This document shows positions 8,355 through 18,017 of a stretch of 64,000 nt of DNA, one piece after another. Position 1 is the first letter of the stretch. The number at the start of each line of letters is the position of its first letter. The stretch is taken from positions 1 to 64,000 of the forward strand of contig JAQWSU010000022.1 of the NCBI GenBank assembly GCA_029243025.1. Direction: 5' to 3'. The stretch is from Pirellulaceae bacterium. GTDB taxonomy: Bacteria; Planctomycetota; Planctomycetia; Pirellulales; Pirellulaceae. The translations under genes were made by a program, and so were the position numbers. The notes beneath the pieces are model-generated. The model saw nothing but the letters and a program-made list of their open reading frames with translations. It was not told the origin of the DNA and did not search any database.

Positions 8355-10574
8355 ATGGCAACATCGAATGCTGTATGGGGCATTGATATTGGGCAGTGTG
8401 CACTGAAGGCACTTCGTTGCAGCCTGAGTGATGATGGCGAGACGATTGTCGCGGATGCTTTTGATTACATCGAGTATCCCAAGATCCTGACACAGCCCGA
8501 CGCGAACCCGGAAGAACTCGTCAAGGACGCGCTTCAGCAGTTCTTATCCAACAACTCGGTCCGCGATTCGAGGGTTGCGATTTCGGTCGCTGGTCAAAGC
8601 GGCCTGACTCGATTCATTAAATTGCCTCCAGTCGAAGCGAAAAAGATTCCTGACATCGTTAAGTACGAAGCGAAGCAGCAAATCCCCTTCTCGCTCGACG
8701 ATGTGATTTGGGATTACCAGCCACTGCTCGGCGGGCTTCAAGACGAAGGCGTGGCGTTGGAAACTGAAGTCGGTCTGTTTGCGATGAAGCGTGAGCAGGT
8801 TTTTCGATCGTTGCGGCCGTTCCGTGATGCGGGTATCGAGTTGGACATCGTGCAACTTACGCCCATCTCGATCTACAATGCGGTGACCTACGGGGTGATG
8901 AAGGGCTTGCCCAATACCTCGGAATTCGACCCGGACAACCCACCGCCCTCGGTAGTGGTTATCTCCATGGGAACCGACACCACCGATCTGGTGGTCACGA
9001 ACGGATTTCGTATTTGGCAACGTAGTGTGCCGATCGGCGGTAGTCACTTCACCAAGCAATTGACCAAGGAGATGAAGCTGACCTTTGCCAAGGCCGAGCA
9101 TCTCAAGCGAAACGCGCGTCAGTCGGAAGATCCTAAAGCCGTTTTTCAAGCGATGCGGCCTATCTTTAATGACTTCGTCCAAGAATTGCAGCGTAGTATT
9201 GGTTACTTTCGTAGCATTGATCGAACCGCCAAAATCGAGCAAGGGGTCGTCTTGGGCAATGCCATGCGGCTCCCCGGTCTGCAGCCCTACGTGGAAAAGA
9301 ATCTGGGGATTCCGATTAGAAAAGTATCGGAATATCGCCATTTAGACGGCGCCAGTGTGATTTCTACACCCAAATTCAAAGACAATTTATTGTCGTTTGC
9401 CAACGCGTACGGCCTGTGTGTCCAAGGTGTCGGCAAGGGGCGACTGTCCACCAACTTGATCCCGCGAGAATTGGTGACGGCTCGGCTCATTCGCCGCAAA
9501 AAGCCCTGGGCTTTAATCGCAATCGCCGTGTTCATGCTCGCCGTGACCTTCAATTTCCTGTTTCATTGGAATCGCTGGCGAGAGGCTCATGCTGATAACT
9601 TCAGTGCTGTGGCTCAAAAAGTACAGATGGTGGCGAGCAATAGTGGCGAATACAAGAGCCAGGATGAAACATTGCAGCAGGAATTCGATTCGCTCAAAAA
9701 AGTCGGCGACGAAGTGGTCGGCGGTGCGGACGCTCGTTTTCTAGTCGTTGAACTGATGAAAGCGTTCAACTCTTCACTGCCTCGCGACGAAACGGCCGAT
9801 CCGATGGCTGTGCGAAAGGGTGGTTTTGACAAACGGCCTGAACTGTTCATTAAGTATGTCGATTCGCAGTATTTCACCGACCTGACGAACTACTTCACGC
9901 CGGATGCCAAGGACCGCTATCTTGGCTTCCTACGCGACCTGGAGTACAGCAAACAACGTGCTGCCGCACCGTCACCGGAACAGCCGATGGAAGACGGTGA
10001 AGTGTCCGACGAAGAGCAGGAAACAGATGAAGATTTCGAAGCGGAGGATACTGGCGATGAAGAATCGGGGATGATGGTTGAAGAACCCGATCTGCCAAGT
10101 TTCGCCACACCCGGATGGGTGTTTCAAGTTCATGGATTTCACTTTCACAATGATGATTTCTACAACCGAGGTGCACAGTATCTCGTCAATACGATCTTGA
10201 ACGAGTTGGAAAATGGTTCGGTTGATCTTCCCTCCGGACCGGGTGGCGAAGTGACCACCTTCACGATGAAGGAACTCGGCATCCATTGTCCCTTGATCGC
10301 TCTTGAAGGACATGATGACACGGTGAATGTGCCGAATCCCGCCTATGAACCGCCGGTTGGTCAAGCAGCCAACCGAGGAGGAGGTGAGGGGCGTCGGTTT
10401 AACTTTGGGAACCAGCCGACTGATCCGAAAAAAGCTGAGTTCATCCCCGTGACTGCGCACGAGTTCACCATCCAATTTATGTGGATTGAGACGCGAGCAA
10501 GCCAGAGACTGGAAGCCAGGCAAAAGGCCGAGACGGCTGACGATCCCACCGATGACGTGGCAGGAGATTTTTGA
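8355..10574 (+). CDS. pilM: PilM-like pilus/secretion assembly ATPase fused to a membrane domain
   Basis: Actin-like inner-membrane platform protein of type IV pilus/type II secretion systems. Residues 1-350 show PilM motifs: GIDIGQCALKALR near residue 9, a KYEAKQQIPF segment, a second phosphate-binding motif (VVVISMGTDTTDLVV) and the adenosine motif (VVLGNAMRLPGLQPYV). Unlike ordinary PilM (about 350 residues) it continues to 739 residues with a membrane span near 385-405, a coiled segment, an acidic linker and a beta-rich domain, so it may combine PilM with a PilN-like partner. ATG at 8355 has GGGAG 5-9 nt upstream. First gene of an operon with the next three. Confidence 0.8.
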   Translation: MATSNAVWGIDIGQCALKALRCSLSDDGETIVADAFDYIEYPKILTQPDANPEELVKDALQQFLSNNSVRDSRVAISVAGQSGLTRFIKLPPVEAKKIPDIVKYEAKQQIPFSLDDVIWDYQPLLGGLQDEGVALETEVGLFAMKREQVFRSLRPFRDAGIELDIVQLTPISIYNAVTYGVMKGLPNTSEFDPDNPPPSVVVISMGTDTTDLVVTNGFRIWQRSVPIGGSHFTKQLTKEMKLTFAKAEHLKRNARQSEDPKAVFQAMRPIFNDFVQELQRSIGYFRSIDRTAKIEQGVVLGNAMRLPGLQPYVEKNLGIPIRKVSEYRHLDGASVISTPKFKDNLLSFANAYGLCVQGVGKGRLSTNLIPRELVTARLIRRKKPWALIAIAVFMLAVTFNFLFHWNRWREAHADNFSAVAQKVQMVASNSGEYKSQDETLQQEFDSLKKVGDEVVGGADARFLVVELMKAFNSSLPRDETADPMAVRKGGFDKRPELFIKYVDSQYFTDLTNYFTPDAKDRYLGFLRDLEYSKQRAAAPSPEQPMEDGEVSDEEQETDEDFEAEDTGDEESGMMVEEPDLPSFATPGWVFQVHGFHFHNDDFYNRGAQYLVNTILNELENGSVDLPSGPGGEVTTFTMKELGIHCPLIALEGHDDTVNVPNPAYEPPVGQAANRGGGEGRRFNFGNQPTDPKKAEFIPVTAHEFTIQFMWIETRASQRLEARQKAETADDPTDDVAGDF

Positions 10575-10576
10575 TC

Positions 10577-11983
10577 ATGGACCAACTGAAAGAATTTTTC
10601 GGTGTCTTTAAGAGACAGCATTTCTGGTTCATCGCACCCGTATTGCTTGGGCTGGGAATTGCCGGTTGGATGATGTCATCATCAAAACTGACCACCGAGC
10701 TTGAGCAAAGCAAGCAGAAGGTCAAAAGCTACGTCGATCAAATGGCTGGAGTCAGTCGGACGGATAAGCATCCGAATCCCGAATTCCACGACGGCATGGG
10801 ACAATTAATCAAAGATCGTCGTGCGAATGTCCTGCAGGCATGGGAAACCAAGTGGGAGCGACAAAAGCAAGAATTGAAGTGGCCCGAGCAATTACCGCCT
10901 GATTTTCGCCGAAAAGTCGAAGCGATGCGGCCGATCGAGAAGGTGGACCCGAAAAACAATCGTGAACAACGAATCACCTTGTCGCTTCGCCGCAGTTATG
11001 GAAATTACATTAAGAACGAGCTTCCTCGTCTGGCAGCGGAAATCGGTGCCAAGTGGCAGCCAGCGAGCAATCGTCAAGGTTCGGGAGGCGCTTCTGCATT
11101 CTCTTCCTCACGTGAGGCTGTGCGGGAACCACGCGGAAGATCGACAGCCGGTGAGGTGATTGACGAGTCGCAAATTGTGATTTGGAATCCGCAAAATCAA
11201 ACGGAGATCCAAGCCCAATTCGATTGGGGGAATACACCGCCGACTACTTTTGAAATCCTCTACGCCCAAGAAGATCTCTGGGTGTTGGCCACCCTGATCG
11301 ACATCATCAAGCGAACCAATGGCGACGTGCAAACTCGCTCGCAAGCTGCTGTGAAAGAGATTGGTTTTATTCAAATTGGTAGCGCCGTTGAACGTCCCGC
11401 GTTTCAAGTTCACGTGCCTCAATCCGTGGGTGGTGCCGAAGAAGGAATCGCAGACACGATTCCCGACGTTAACAACATGCCTGAAGTCAGCGGTTTGGAT
11501 TCGGAACGAGGCGGATTTGACACAGAAAGCGGCGCTCCTCCTCAGCCTGATGCGCTCGCAACGTTGGTTGCTGATCGATATGTAGATATCGACTATAAGC
11601 CGATTGCGGACCTGGCTGGGCTCGAAGCTTCAGCTGCCGTGGCAAAGAGAATTCCAGTGCGGATTCGTCTCAAGATCGATCAGCGGGACGTTTACAAGTT
11701 GTTGGTTGAATGTGCCAATTCGCCACTCACACTTGAGGTTAGACAATTACGTTTTAACCCCCAAGGGGGCGCCTTGAGCGCCAACGGCGGCGGGTTCAAC
11801 GGCGGCGGTCGCGAAGAGACGGCAAATTCCTTCACGAATCGAAATTCAGCAGCCAAGCAACTGGCCGGTATTGATTCGTTCGACCGAATGATCGAGATTT
11901 TTGGCATCGTCTATATCTTCAATCCCGTGGATGCATCCAAACTGGGAAATGAAGTGGACGAAGATATGACGGCATCTTTGTAA
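10577..11983 (+). CDS. Single-span membrane protein of the pilM operon (PilN/PilO position)
   Basis: 468 residues with a short cytosolic N-terminus, one membrane span (about 17-33), a coiled-coil-like stretch (TTELEQSKQKVKSYVDQM) and a large extracytoplasmic part. This is the architecture and gene position of PilN/PilO platform proteins, but no family motif could be confirmed. A Gly/Asn-rich segment (GGALSANGGGFNGGGR) lies near residue 395. GTG/TTG-type upstream starts exist, but ATG at 10577 has GGAG about 10 nt upstream, inside the end of pilM, so translation is probably coupled. Function is inferred from context only. Confidence 0.6.
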   Translation: MDQLKEFFGVFKRQHFWFIAPVLLGLGIAGWMMSSSKLTTELEQSKQKVKSYVDQMAGVSRTDKHPNPEFHDGMGQLIKDRRANVLQAWETKWERQKQELKWPEQLPPDFRRKVEAMRPIEKVDPKNNREQRITLSLRRSYGNYIKNELPRLAAEIGAKWQPASNRQGSGGASAFSSSREAVREPRGRSTAGEVIDESQIVIWNPQNQTEIQAQFDWGNTPPTTFEILYAQEDLWVLATLIDIIKRTNGDVQTRSQAAVKEIGFIQIGSAVERPAFQVHVPQSVGGAEEGIADTIPDVNNMPEVSGLDSERGGFDTESGAPPQPDALATLVADRYVDIDYKPIADLAGLEASAAVAKRIPVRIRLKIDQRDVYKLLVECANSPLTLEVRQLRFNPQGGALSANGGGFNGGGREETANSFTNRNSAAKQLAGIDSFDRMIEIFGIVYIFNPVDASKLGNEVDEDMTASL

Positions 11984-12007
11984 GCGGCTCAGATTCCTTT
12001 CGGAAAT

Positions 12008-14029
12008 ATGGGAAATCAGGCGATGAAGTTTAGCTTCAAGAAAAACGACGGCGGCGGCGAAAAAAAAACAAAGCCCAAAGGCAAACGCAAGTCAAGCGGC
12101 GACGGGATGGCTTCCTTGAAGACTGGCGCCGCCAATCACGGTGAAAAACTACTGCTTGGCTTCGTCGTGCTCGTCTCGCTCTACGTGATCTACGTAGGCT
12201 GGAATCGAGAGGGATTGGACTCCAGCCCTGCCCAGGTTGAGTCTGCGATCAACAATGCACGTTCCAAGATCGATTCACCCACTTGGGCTGAGGTCAAGCA
12301 AGTACGCTATCCAGAAGTCGATAAGTTTCACCGACTTGCCTCCGATGATACGCGCCCGCTCAAAGCAGAAGACTTTGCGATGAAGATGCCAATGCATCCC
12401 GTGCTGCAAGAACAGAGACAACGACGCGCTGACCCTGAACTGCTTGCCCCATTGGAACTGGAAGTTCGCCCGAGCTATGGAGCAATCGCCATTCGAGGAG
12501 ATGGTGACGGGGGGCGATCAGCGATCGGCAATCTGATCGGCCAGTCGGAAGATATCCGATCGTTGCCCGATAGGGTTAGTGAGCGACTGCGCGGGCAGTC
12601 GACAGGCGGAATGGATACCGAAGCACGCTATTTCATTTCCATTACGGGACTCGTTCCCGTGAAAGCTCAGCAGGAACTTTATCGTGCCGCTTTTGGACAG
12701 GCGATTGAATACCGAATTGAACGCGATTCGCCCCAATATATCGCTCTCGATGTTGAGCGTCGTGAGCTGGATGCGAGCGGGAAACCAGGGGAATGGAATA
12801 GCTTGGATGCGCCTCGGGTTGCTCGGCTTGAGCCGCGTAAATGGGAATCGAAATCCGAAGAAGTTGCCCTGCAGGAGCACGTGATTAGCGCGTTGATGAT
12901 GCCGCTGCCACCCGTTATCTTTCGCGATATTGGCGAATGGGCTGTCCATAGTAAAATTCCCCATGCCCAACTCGATCAGAGTGGATTTATTCGGGAAACG
13001 GAATCAAGAGACGATCTTCGCGATCAAGGAGCAGAAGAAGAATTTAGTCTTTTTGACTCCGAGTCCGTCTCTCGCCGGAGTGAAGGTGAAGAACGGAACG
13101 ACGAAAGTAACGAAGAATTTTCTGAACGGGGTGGCGACGAGAGTGTTGTCAACCAATTGAAGGTCGAGATGGGCATGCTGCGGTTCTTTGACTTTGATGT
13201 TCAGCCAGGCAAAGTTTACGAGTATCGGGCCCGGTTGTTGCTTGAAGATCCCAACAATCCGCATGGCTTCGAGATGCCATCCGCCAGTGCATGTGAAACG
13301 GCAGTGATTATCCGCCGGCAGGCCGATCCTGACAATAATCTGCGGCAGTCTCCGTGGAGCGCATTAACGAAACCGGTTCGTGTACCCAGCGGACGCCAGG
13401 TTTTCGCAGGAAAAGTGGTGTCACCAAGTACCAGTCCCGTGTCGGCTGCTCGTGGCTTGATTGCACTCCCCAAGAAGTCAACCGATGAACCTGCGGCGCG
13501 AATGATGGGCGTCGCCTGGGACGCTGTGAACAAATACGACGTCCCGAATGTTTTGACCGTTCGACGTGGTTCGGTCGTCAATCAAGCATCCGCCGAAGTG
13601 GAAGTCATTGATCCATCCATTGCTAAGGTGCGGAAATTGCGAGATTACGACTTCAAAACGAACATCGTTGTACTTGATATTGCGGGGGGAGAGCCGCTCA
13701 AGACGAAAGGGACTTTCAGTCGCTCTGAGCTGCGAGCACCTGGAATGGTGTTGGTCATGGATGAAAACAATAACTTGTCTTTCCACAGTGAAATCGCAGA
13801 TCGAGGCGATTTTGAATTCTTTGAGATCCCGCCCGACGAAGAAATGTTGCGGGAACAACAAAGGCGTTCCGAGGAGGACGAAGAGGGCGAACGTCGTGGC
13901 GGTCGGCGGGGAGATCGCGGTGGCCGAAATGATCGCGGCGGCCGAAATGATCGCGGTGGCGAGAATGATTTTTCCGAACCAGGATTTGGCGAAGACGAGG
14001 GCGATCGGCGTGATCGTCGACGTCGTTAA
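12008..14029 (+). CDS. Single-span membrane protein of the pilM operon with RGG/RND-repeat tail
   Basis: 673 residues: a Lys/Gly-rich cytosolic N-terminus, a membrane span near 48-64, a long soluble region, an acidic stretch (about 340-380) and a C-terminal Arg/Gly/Asp tail made of DRGGRN repeats. Position between the PilN/O-like gene and the secretin suggests a periplasmic alignment component comparable in role to PilP or GspC, but sequence similarity was not recognised. A second ATG at 12023 with GGGAAA upstream is an alternative start. The repeat-rich tail is encoded by an 18-bp tandem repeat. Confidence 0.6.
   Translation: MGNQAMKFSFKKNDGGGEKKTKPKGKRKSSGDGMASLKTGAANHGEKLLLGFVVLVSLYVIYVGWNREGLDSSPAQVESAINNARSKIDSPTWAEVKQVRYPEVDKFHRLASDDTRPLKAEDFAMKMPMHPVLQEQRQRRADPELLAPLELEVRPSYGAIAIRGDGDGGRSAIGNLIGQSEDIRSLPDRVSERLRGQSTGGMDTEARYFISITGLVPVKAQQELYRAAFGQAIEYRIERDSPQYIALDVERRELDASGKPGEWNSLDAPRVARLEPRKWESKSEEVALQEHVISALMMPLPPVIFRDIGEWAVHSKIPHAQLDQSGFIRETESRDDLRDQGAEEEFSLFDSESVSRRSEGEERNDESNEEFSERGGDESVVNQLKVEMGMLRFFDFDVQPGKVYEYRARLLLEDPNNPHGFEMPSASACETAVIIRRQADPDNNLRQSPWSALTKPVRVPSGRQVFAGKVVSPSTSPVSAARGLIALPKKSTDEPAARMMGVAWDAVNKYDVPNVLTVRRGSVVNQASAEVEVIDPSIAKVRKLRDYDFKTNIVVLDIAGGEPLKTKGTFSRSELRAPGMVLVMDENNNLSFHSEIADRGDFEFFEIPPDEEMLREQQRRSEEDEEGERRGGRRGDRGGRNDRGGRNDRGGENDFSEPGFGEDEGDRRDRRRR
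13913..13966 (+). repeat. 18-bp coding tandem repeat (DRGGRN x3)
   Basis: Three 18-bp units of the type gatcgcggtggccgaaat; the second has one substitution and the third several at its end. They encode the Arg/Gly-rich tail of the membrane protein ending at 14029. Confidence 0.9.
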
Positions 14030-14063
14030 TCTTGTTGTTTTCCCGCGTTCTATGCTCTTTCTT

Positions 14064-14088
14064 GCGGCTAGCGAGCTGTGCTAGCCGC
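14064..14088 (+). terminator. Stem-loop with weak U-tract after the pilM-operon membrane genes
   Basis: Perfect 9-bp arms GCGGCTAGC/GCTAGCCGC with a 7-nt loop, followed by ctttct. GC-rich stem but poor T-run, so it may be a partial terminator or an RNA-processing/stability element. Confidence 0.5.
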
Positions 14089-14106
14089 CTTTCTAAGGCA
14101 GCGCCC

Positions 14107-14124
14107 GAGAAAGATATCTTTCTC
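14107..14124. promoter_or_regulatory. Perfect 18-bp palindrome
   Basis: GAGAAAGATATCTTTCTC reads the same on both strands with no spacer. Its form suits a dimeric DNA-binding protein; the protein is unknown. It lies 220 bp ahead of the secretin start. Confidence 0.4.
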
Positions 14125-14223
14125 AATTCTTTTGCTTTGCCCTTGACGCTGTTCTCTACAGCAAGTACTTAACCGCCACTCGTCGACAGACCTCATTTCC
14201 GAAACGTCGAATTTACGTTTGCT

Positions 14224-14244
14224 GAACAACAATTTTTGTTGTTC
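14224..14244. promoter_or_regulatory. Inverted repeat, 9-bp arms
   Basis: GAACAACAA and TTGTTGTTC flank a 3-nt spacer, about 100 bp upstream of the secretin start. It could be an operator or an RNA hairpin. Confidence 0.35.
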
Positions 14245-14344
14245 GCCAGTAGCTCAGGAGTGGGCTGCAGTGGCATGCTGGCACCAGTGAGAGTTCGCAC
14301 GAAAACCTCGGAACGGATTTCATTTCGATTTAAGGAGCGTCGCG

Positions 14345-17300
14345 TTGAAGATGGACGCGAAACGAATTAGCTGCGGTGTGCTGGGAGCTTGGATGTTGAT
14401 GACGACATTCAGCCAAGCACAGTCCAACAACTTGAGCCACGCATTTCAGATCTCCAAGATCTCTGTGGGGCAGTCACCAACGACCGGCAGTCGTCGGGAA
14501 GCCGATGAGCTTCTCCGGCGATCTCGTGGAGCCATGAAAGATGGAAATCTGGCTCAGGCGAGGTGGTACTTGGAGCGAGCGGAAAAGATGGACGTCAAAT
14601 ATGATGGCCTCTTAAAGCGATTCATCGACACGCCTGAAAAGGTGCGTCGCGATCTCGCTAAGCTTGATCCAGCGAACACGTCGTCTGCTCGGAAGACGGA
14701 TTCGTCGGATGTCGACGGTGCAGTCAAACCAGAGACGGTGAAGCCAGAGACGGTGAAGCCAGAGACGGTCGACAATCAGTTGGCCTCCAAACCGTTGCCG
14801 TTGAATGCCGACGCCCAGCCGTCGCCGAATCGGTCAACGGAGTTTATTAAAAACCCGTACACGAATCCGAAGGTAGGGGCACAGCCTCCACAACCGGCTG
14901 TACCTGCTCCGTTAAAAGCTTCCCCTTGGACTGCTAAAAAACAGCAAGCCTCGCAATTGCTTTCAAGTGCACGTGCTTCGCTGAGTCGCGGTGACATTGC
15001 CTTCGCTGAGACTCAGGCCCAACGCGCTCATGCCATGCGAATTCCGGATGCGGAGTTTGGGCCGGGAGAAGCCCGACCTTGGATGGTTCTGCTTGAAGTT
15101 GATAAGGCCAAGCGACAGATGCAGAGTTCGGCTGTTGTGCCGGCTGGTGGAGTCATCGATAACGGGGGTGTTCGCCAAGCGGTAGTAGGAATCCCCGATG
15201 GTTCCCGCGTTCGTCCAGCAGCATCAGAGCCGTCTCAATTATCCAACACACGGCCGCTACCAGGCGAGCCCAATCCGTTTAACTTCCCCCTCAATGCGGA
15301 CCGGGCTCCGGCAGCACGAGTGGCTCAATTTGAATCGACGGTGCAAGCGACGCCGGACAGGTCGCCTGCAGCCACACCGGCAATGAAGCTCATTCGTGAA
15401 GGTGAAGCCGCAGTGAAGAACCGGGACTTCACAACCGCACGGGACCGATTCCGAGCAGCTTGGAAGTATGAAGCGGAATTAGATCCGCAGATTCGACAAC
15501 GATTACAGGATAATCTGCAGCTTTCACGAGCGGCGGGTGCCGAAAGTGTTCCGCCACCAAGTCCATTGTCGACTGGCGAGCAGGCCATGGTTCGCCGCTT
15601 TAGTTCTGAAATTGCTCGAGAACAAGTTGTCATTAACCGCCAGCTTCGCAACAGTCCTCGGGCTGCTTGGGAACAGCTGAAGACATTGCGTGCTAAGGTG
15701 AGCGATGCGGAGATTCCGGAAGATGCTCGCCGACAACTTCTGGGTCGAGTCGATCGCAGCATCGACGAAGCCGAGAAATATATTGAGCAAAACCGGGCAC
15801 GTATCGAATTGGATGAAGACAACAAAGCCGTGTTGGCTGAAGTAGATCGTCGCCGCCTGCATCAGATCCAGGTCGACGATGAATTGACACGGATGGTGGA
15901 CGAATTCAACAAGCTGATGGATCAAGAGCGTTTCTCAGAAGCGGTCGTGATTGCCAAACAAGCGAGAGAGTTACATCCTGAAGATCCAACAGTTGAATCG
16001 ATGGCTTGGAAGAGCCGATTCGCGGAAAGATTGATGGTCGACATGTCACTCCGAAGTCGCAGCGAAGAGGGCGTCATTGGGGCCTTGATGAGCGTGTCGC
16101 AGGCAGGTATCCCCTTCGATGATCGGAATCCGATCGAATTCCCCCAGGATGGCAACGCCAAGTATTGGGAAGATTTAACGGATCGCCGACGCCGAGCGAT
16201 GTCAGAAGGCTCGAGACGATTGTCGGATACGGAACTTGAAATTCAACGAGCGTTGCGCAAGAAGGTGCAGGTCGATTTCAGTGAGCAGCCGCTCGGTGAG
16301 GTTTTGACTCATCTGGGTGACCTGGTTGGCATCAGCATTTACATCGATCCCCAAGGTTTGACGGCCGAGGGAGCGTCCAGCGATATGCCGGTGACGATAC
16401 GCCTGAATCAAGAAGTGCAACTGAAGAGTGCTCTGAATATCATTTTAGAGCAGTTCAGTCTGAGCTACGTGATTCAGGATGAAGTACTCAAAATTACCAG
16501 CGAGACCATCAGGGCCTCGAAGGTGTACGTCGATACCTACGATGTTGCGGATTTGGTGATTCCAATCCCGAACTTCTTACCGAGTTACAATGTGGGCTTG
16601 CCGAGTGCGATTCGCGAAGCCTACAACGCTCAAGGGTTTGGGAATTCAACGGGAGGCTACAACCAAGTTCCGTTGACGATCATGGCCAATAATCAGAATA
16701 GTGCATCAGCGTCAAATTCGGTCCTCGCGCAGATGTCCGCATCAGGAGCACTGTCGAACACCGGTGGTTCACCGCAGCCAATCGGGTTTGGCCCGGGTGG
16801 ACTGGGAGGCGGTGCCCAAGCTGACTTTGACACTCTGATCGAATTGATCACGGCGACCATTGCTCCCACAACGTGGGACGAGGTGGGCGGTGAAGGCTCG
16901 ATTCAAGGTTTTCCGACTAACTTGAGTCTGGTGGTCAGTCAGACTCAGGAAGTGCACCAGCAGATCGCTGATCTGCTGGAACAATTGCGACGCTTGCAAG
17001 ATCTGCAGGTGACGATCGAAGTTCGATTCATCACGCTCAACGATAACTTCTTTGAGAGAATCGGCGTCGACTTTGACTTTGACATCGATGACAACACGAC
17101 GGTGGTTCCAAATGATGACTCGGGACCAAGTATCGTAATTGGTTTGGATCCGCAGGGTAATCCGACTGCCGACCTCGACTTACAGTTCAGTCAAGGGAGC
17201 TTCGGAGAAGCTGTGCCTGCCTTTGGCGGTTTCAGTGCGGGAAGTGCGGCCACATTCGGTTTTGCCATCATTAGCGATATCGAAGCGTTTTTCTTGATCG

Positions 17301-17959
17301 AAGCAGCTCAGGGAGACCAGCGGACGAACGTCTTACAGGCTCCCAAGGTGACCTTGTTTAACGGTCAACAGGCGAGTGTGAATGACTCGAACCAACGACC
17401 GTTCGTGACGAGTGTGACGCCTGTTGTTGGTGACTTTGCCGCAGCTCAGGCTCCTATTATTGTCGTGCTTAGTGAAGGGACATCGCTGAATGTTCAAGCG
17501 GTTGTCTCCAATGATCGACGATTTGTGCGGCTCACGCTGGTGCCGTTCTTCAGCAAAATCGGTGACGTCGAGGAGTTCACCTTCGAAGGTCGACGTGTCT
17601 CGAACACGGGTACTGCGGTTGCGGATCCGACCGATCCCGATCAAACGCTCGACGACAACGCCGAAGAGATTATCGAAGGTACGACGGTGCAGTTGCCTCA
17701 ATTTGCCTTTACGAGTGTGTCAACAACGGTCAGTGTGCCCGACGGAGGAACGATCTTGTTGGGCGGCATTAAACGTCTGCAAGAGGGACGAAATGAGCAG
17801 GGGGTTCCCGTGCTGAGTAAGTTCCCTTACATCAATCGACTGTTTAAAAACGTTGGCATTGGCCGTACGACTCAAAGCCTGATGATGATGGTTACCCCCA
17901 GAATTATCATTCAGGAAGAAGAGGAATCGAAATTAGGAATCGCCTTGCCGGGTAATTAA
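14345..17959 (+). CDS. Type II/IV secretin with long TPR-like N-terminal region
   Basis: Outer-membrane pore of a GspD/PilQ-type machine. 1204 residues, about twice the usual secretin. It has a signal peptide (about 1-26), helical repeat-rich segments that look TPR-like (about 50-630), an STN/N-domain (about 639-715: VDFSEQPLGEVLTHL and QLKSALNIILEQF), a Gly/Asn-rich insert and a C-terminal secretin domain (about 888-1195) with VTIEVRFITLND, QAPKVTLFNGQ and VPDGGTILLGG. TTG at 14345 lies 7 nt after aaggag; ATG at 14351 is the alternative. A strong terminator follows. No assembly ATPase or PilC-like platform gene lies in this cluster. Confidence 0.88.
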   Translation: MKMDAKRISCGVLGAWMLMTTFSQAQSNNLSHAFQISKISVGQSPTTGSRREADELLRRSRGAMKDGNLAQARWYLERAEKMDVKYDGLLKRFIDTPEKVRRDLAKLDPANTSSARKTDSSDVDGAVKPETVKPETVKPETVDNQLASKPLPLNADAQPSPNRSTEFIKNPYTNPKVGAQPPQPAVPAPLKASPWTAKKQQASQLLSSARASLSRGDIAFAETQAQRAHAMRIPDAEFGPGEARPWMVLLEVDKAKRQMQSSAVVPAGGVIDNGGVRQAVVGIPDGSRVRPAASEPSQLSNTRPLPGEPNPFNFPLNADRAPAARVAQFESTVQATPDRSPAATPAMKLIREGEAAVKNRDFTTARDRFRAAWKYEAELDPQIRQRLQDNLQLSRAAGAESVPPPSPLSTGEQAMVRRFSSEIAREQVVINRQLRNSPRAAWEQLKTLRAKVSDAEIPEDARRQLLGRVDRSIDEAEKYIEQNRARIELDEDNKAVLAEVDRRRLHQIQVDDELTRMVDEFNKLMDQERFSEAVVIAKQARELHPEDPTVESMAWKSRFAERLMVDMSLRSRSEEGVIGALMSVSQAGIPFDDRNPIEFPQDGNAKYWEDLTDRRRRAMSEGSRRLSDTELEIQRALRKKVQVDFSEQPLGEVLTHLGDLVGISIYIDPQGLTAEGASSDMPVTIRLNQEVQLKSALNIILEQFSLSYVIQDEVLKITSETIRASKVYVDTYDVADLVIPIPNFLPSYNVGLPSAIREAYNAQGFGNSTGGYNQVPLTIMANNQNSASASNSVLAQMSASGALSNTGGSPQPIGFGPGGLGGGAQADFDTLIELITATIAPTTWDEVGGEGSIQGFPTNLSLVVSQTQEVHQQIADLLEQLRRLQDLQVTIEVRFITLNDNFFERIGVDFDFDIDDNTTVVPNDDSGPSIVIGLDPQGNPTADLDLQFSQGSFGEAVPAFGGFSAGSAATFGFAIISDIEAFFLIEAAQGDQRTNVLQAPKVTLFNGQQASVNDSNQRPFVTSVTPVVGDFAAAQAPIIVVLSEGTSLNVQAVVSNDRRFVRLTLVPFFSKIGDVEEFTFEGRRVSNTGTAVADPTDPDQTLDDNAEEIIEGTTVQLPQFAFTSVSTTVSVPDGGTILLGGIKRLQEGRNEQGVPVLSKFPYINRLFKNVGIGRTTQSLMMMVTPRIIIQEEEESKLGIALPGN
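14726..14770 (+). repeat. 15-bp coding tandem triplication (KPETV x3)
   Basis: Three 15-bp units of the type aagccagagacggtg, nearly identical, encode Lys-Pro-Glu-Thr-Val three times in the N-terminal linker of the secretin. Confidence 0.95.
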
Positions 17960-17984
17960 TAAGGCGAGTCAAATCAAAAGAAAG

Positions 17985-18017
17985 GCCTGTGGCATTAATT
18001 TGCCACAGGCTTTTTTT
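17985..18017 (+). terminator. Rho-independent terminator of the pilM-secretin operon
   Basis: Perfect 10-bp stem gcctgtggca/tgccacaggc with a 6-nt loop (ttaatt) followed by seven T residues, 25 bp after the secretin stop. Confidence 0.93.

Larger units (their letters stand above)
14030..14344. other. Intergenic region with three inverted repeats before the secretin gene
   Basis: Contains a stem-loop at 14064-14088, a perfect 18-bp palindrome at 14107-14124 and an inverted repeat at 14224-14244, then a strong Shine-Dalgarno (aaggag, 14332-14337). Such spacing inside an otherwise tight operon suggests a regulated or separately promoted secretin. Confidence 0.6.
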
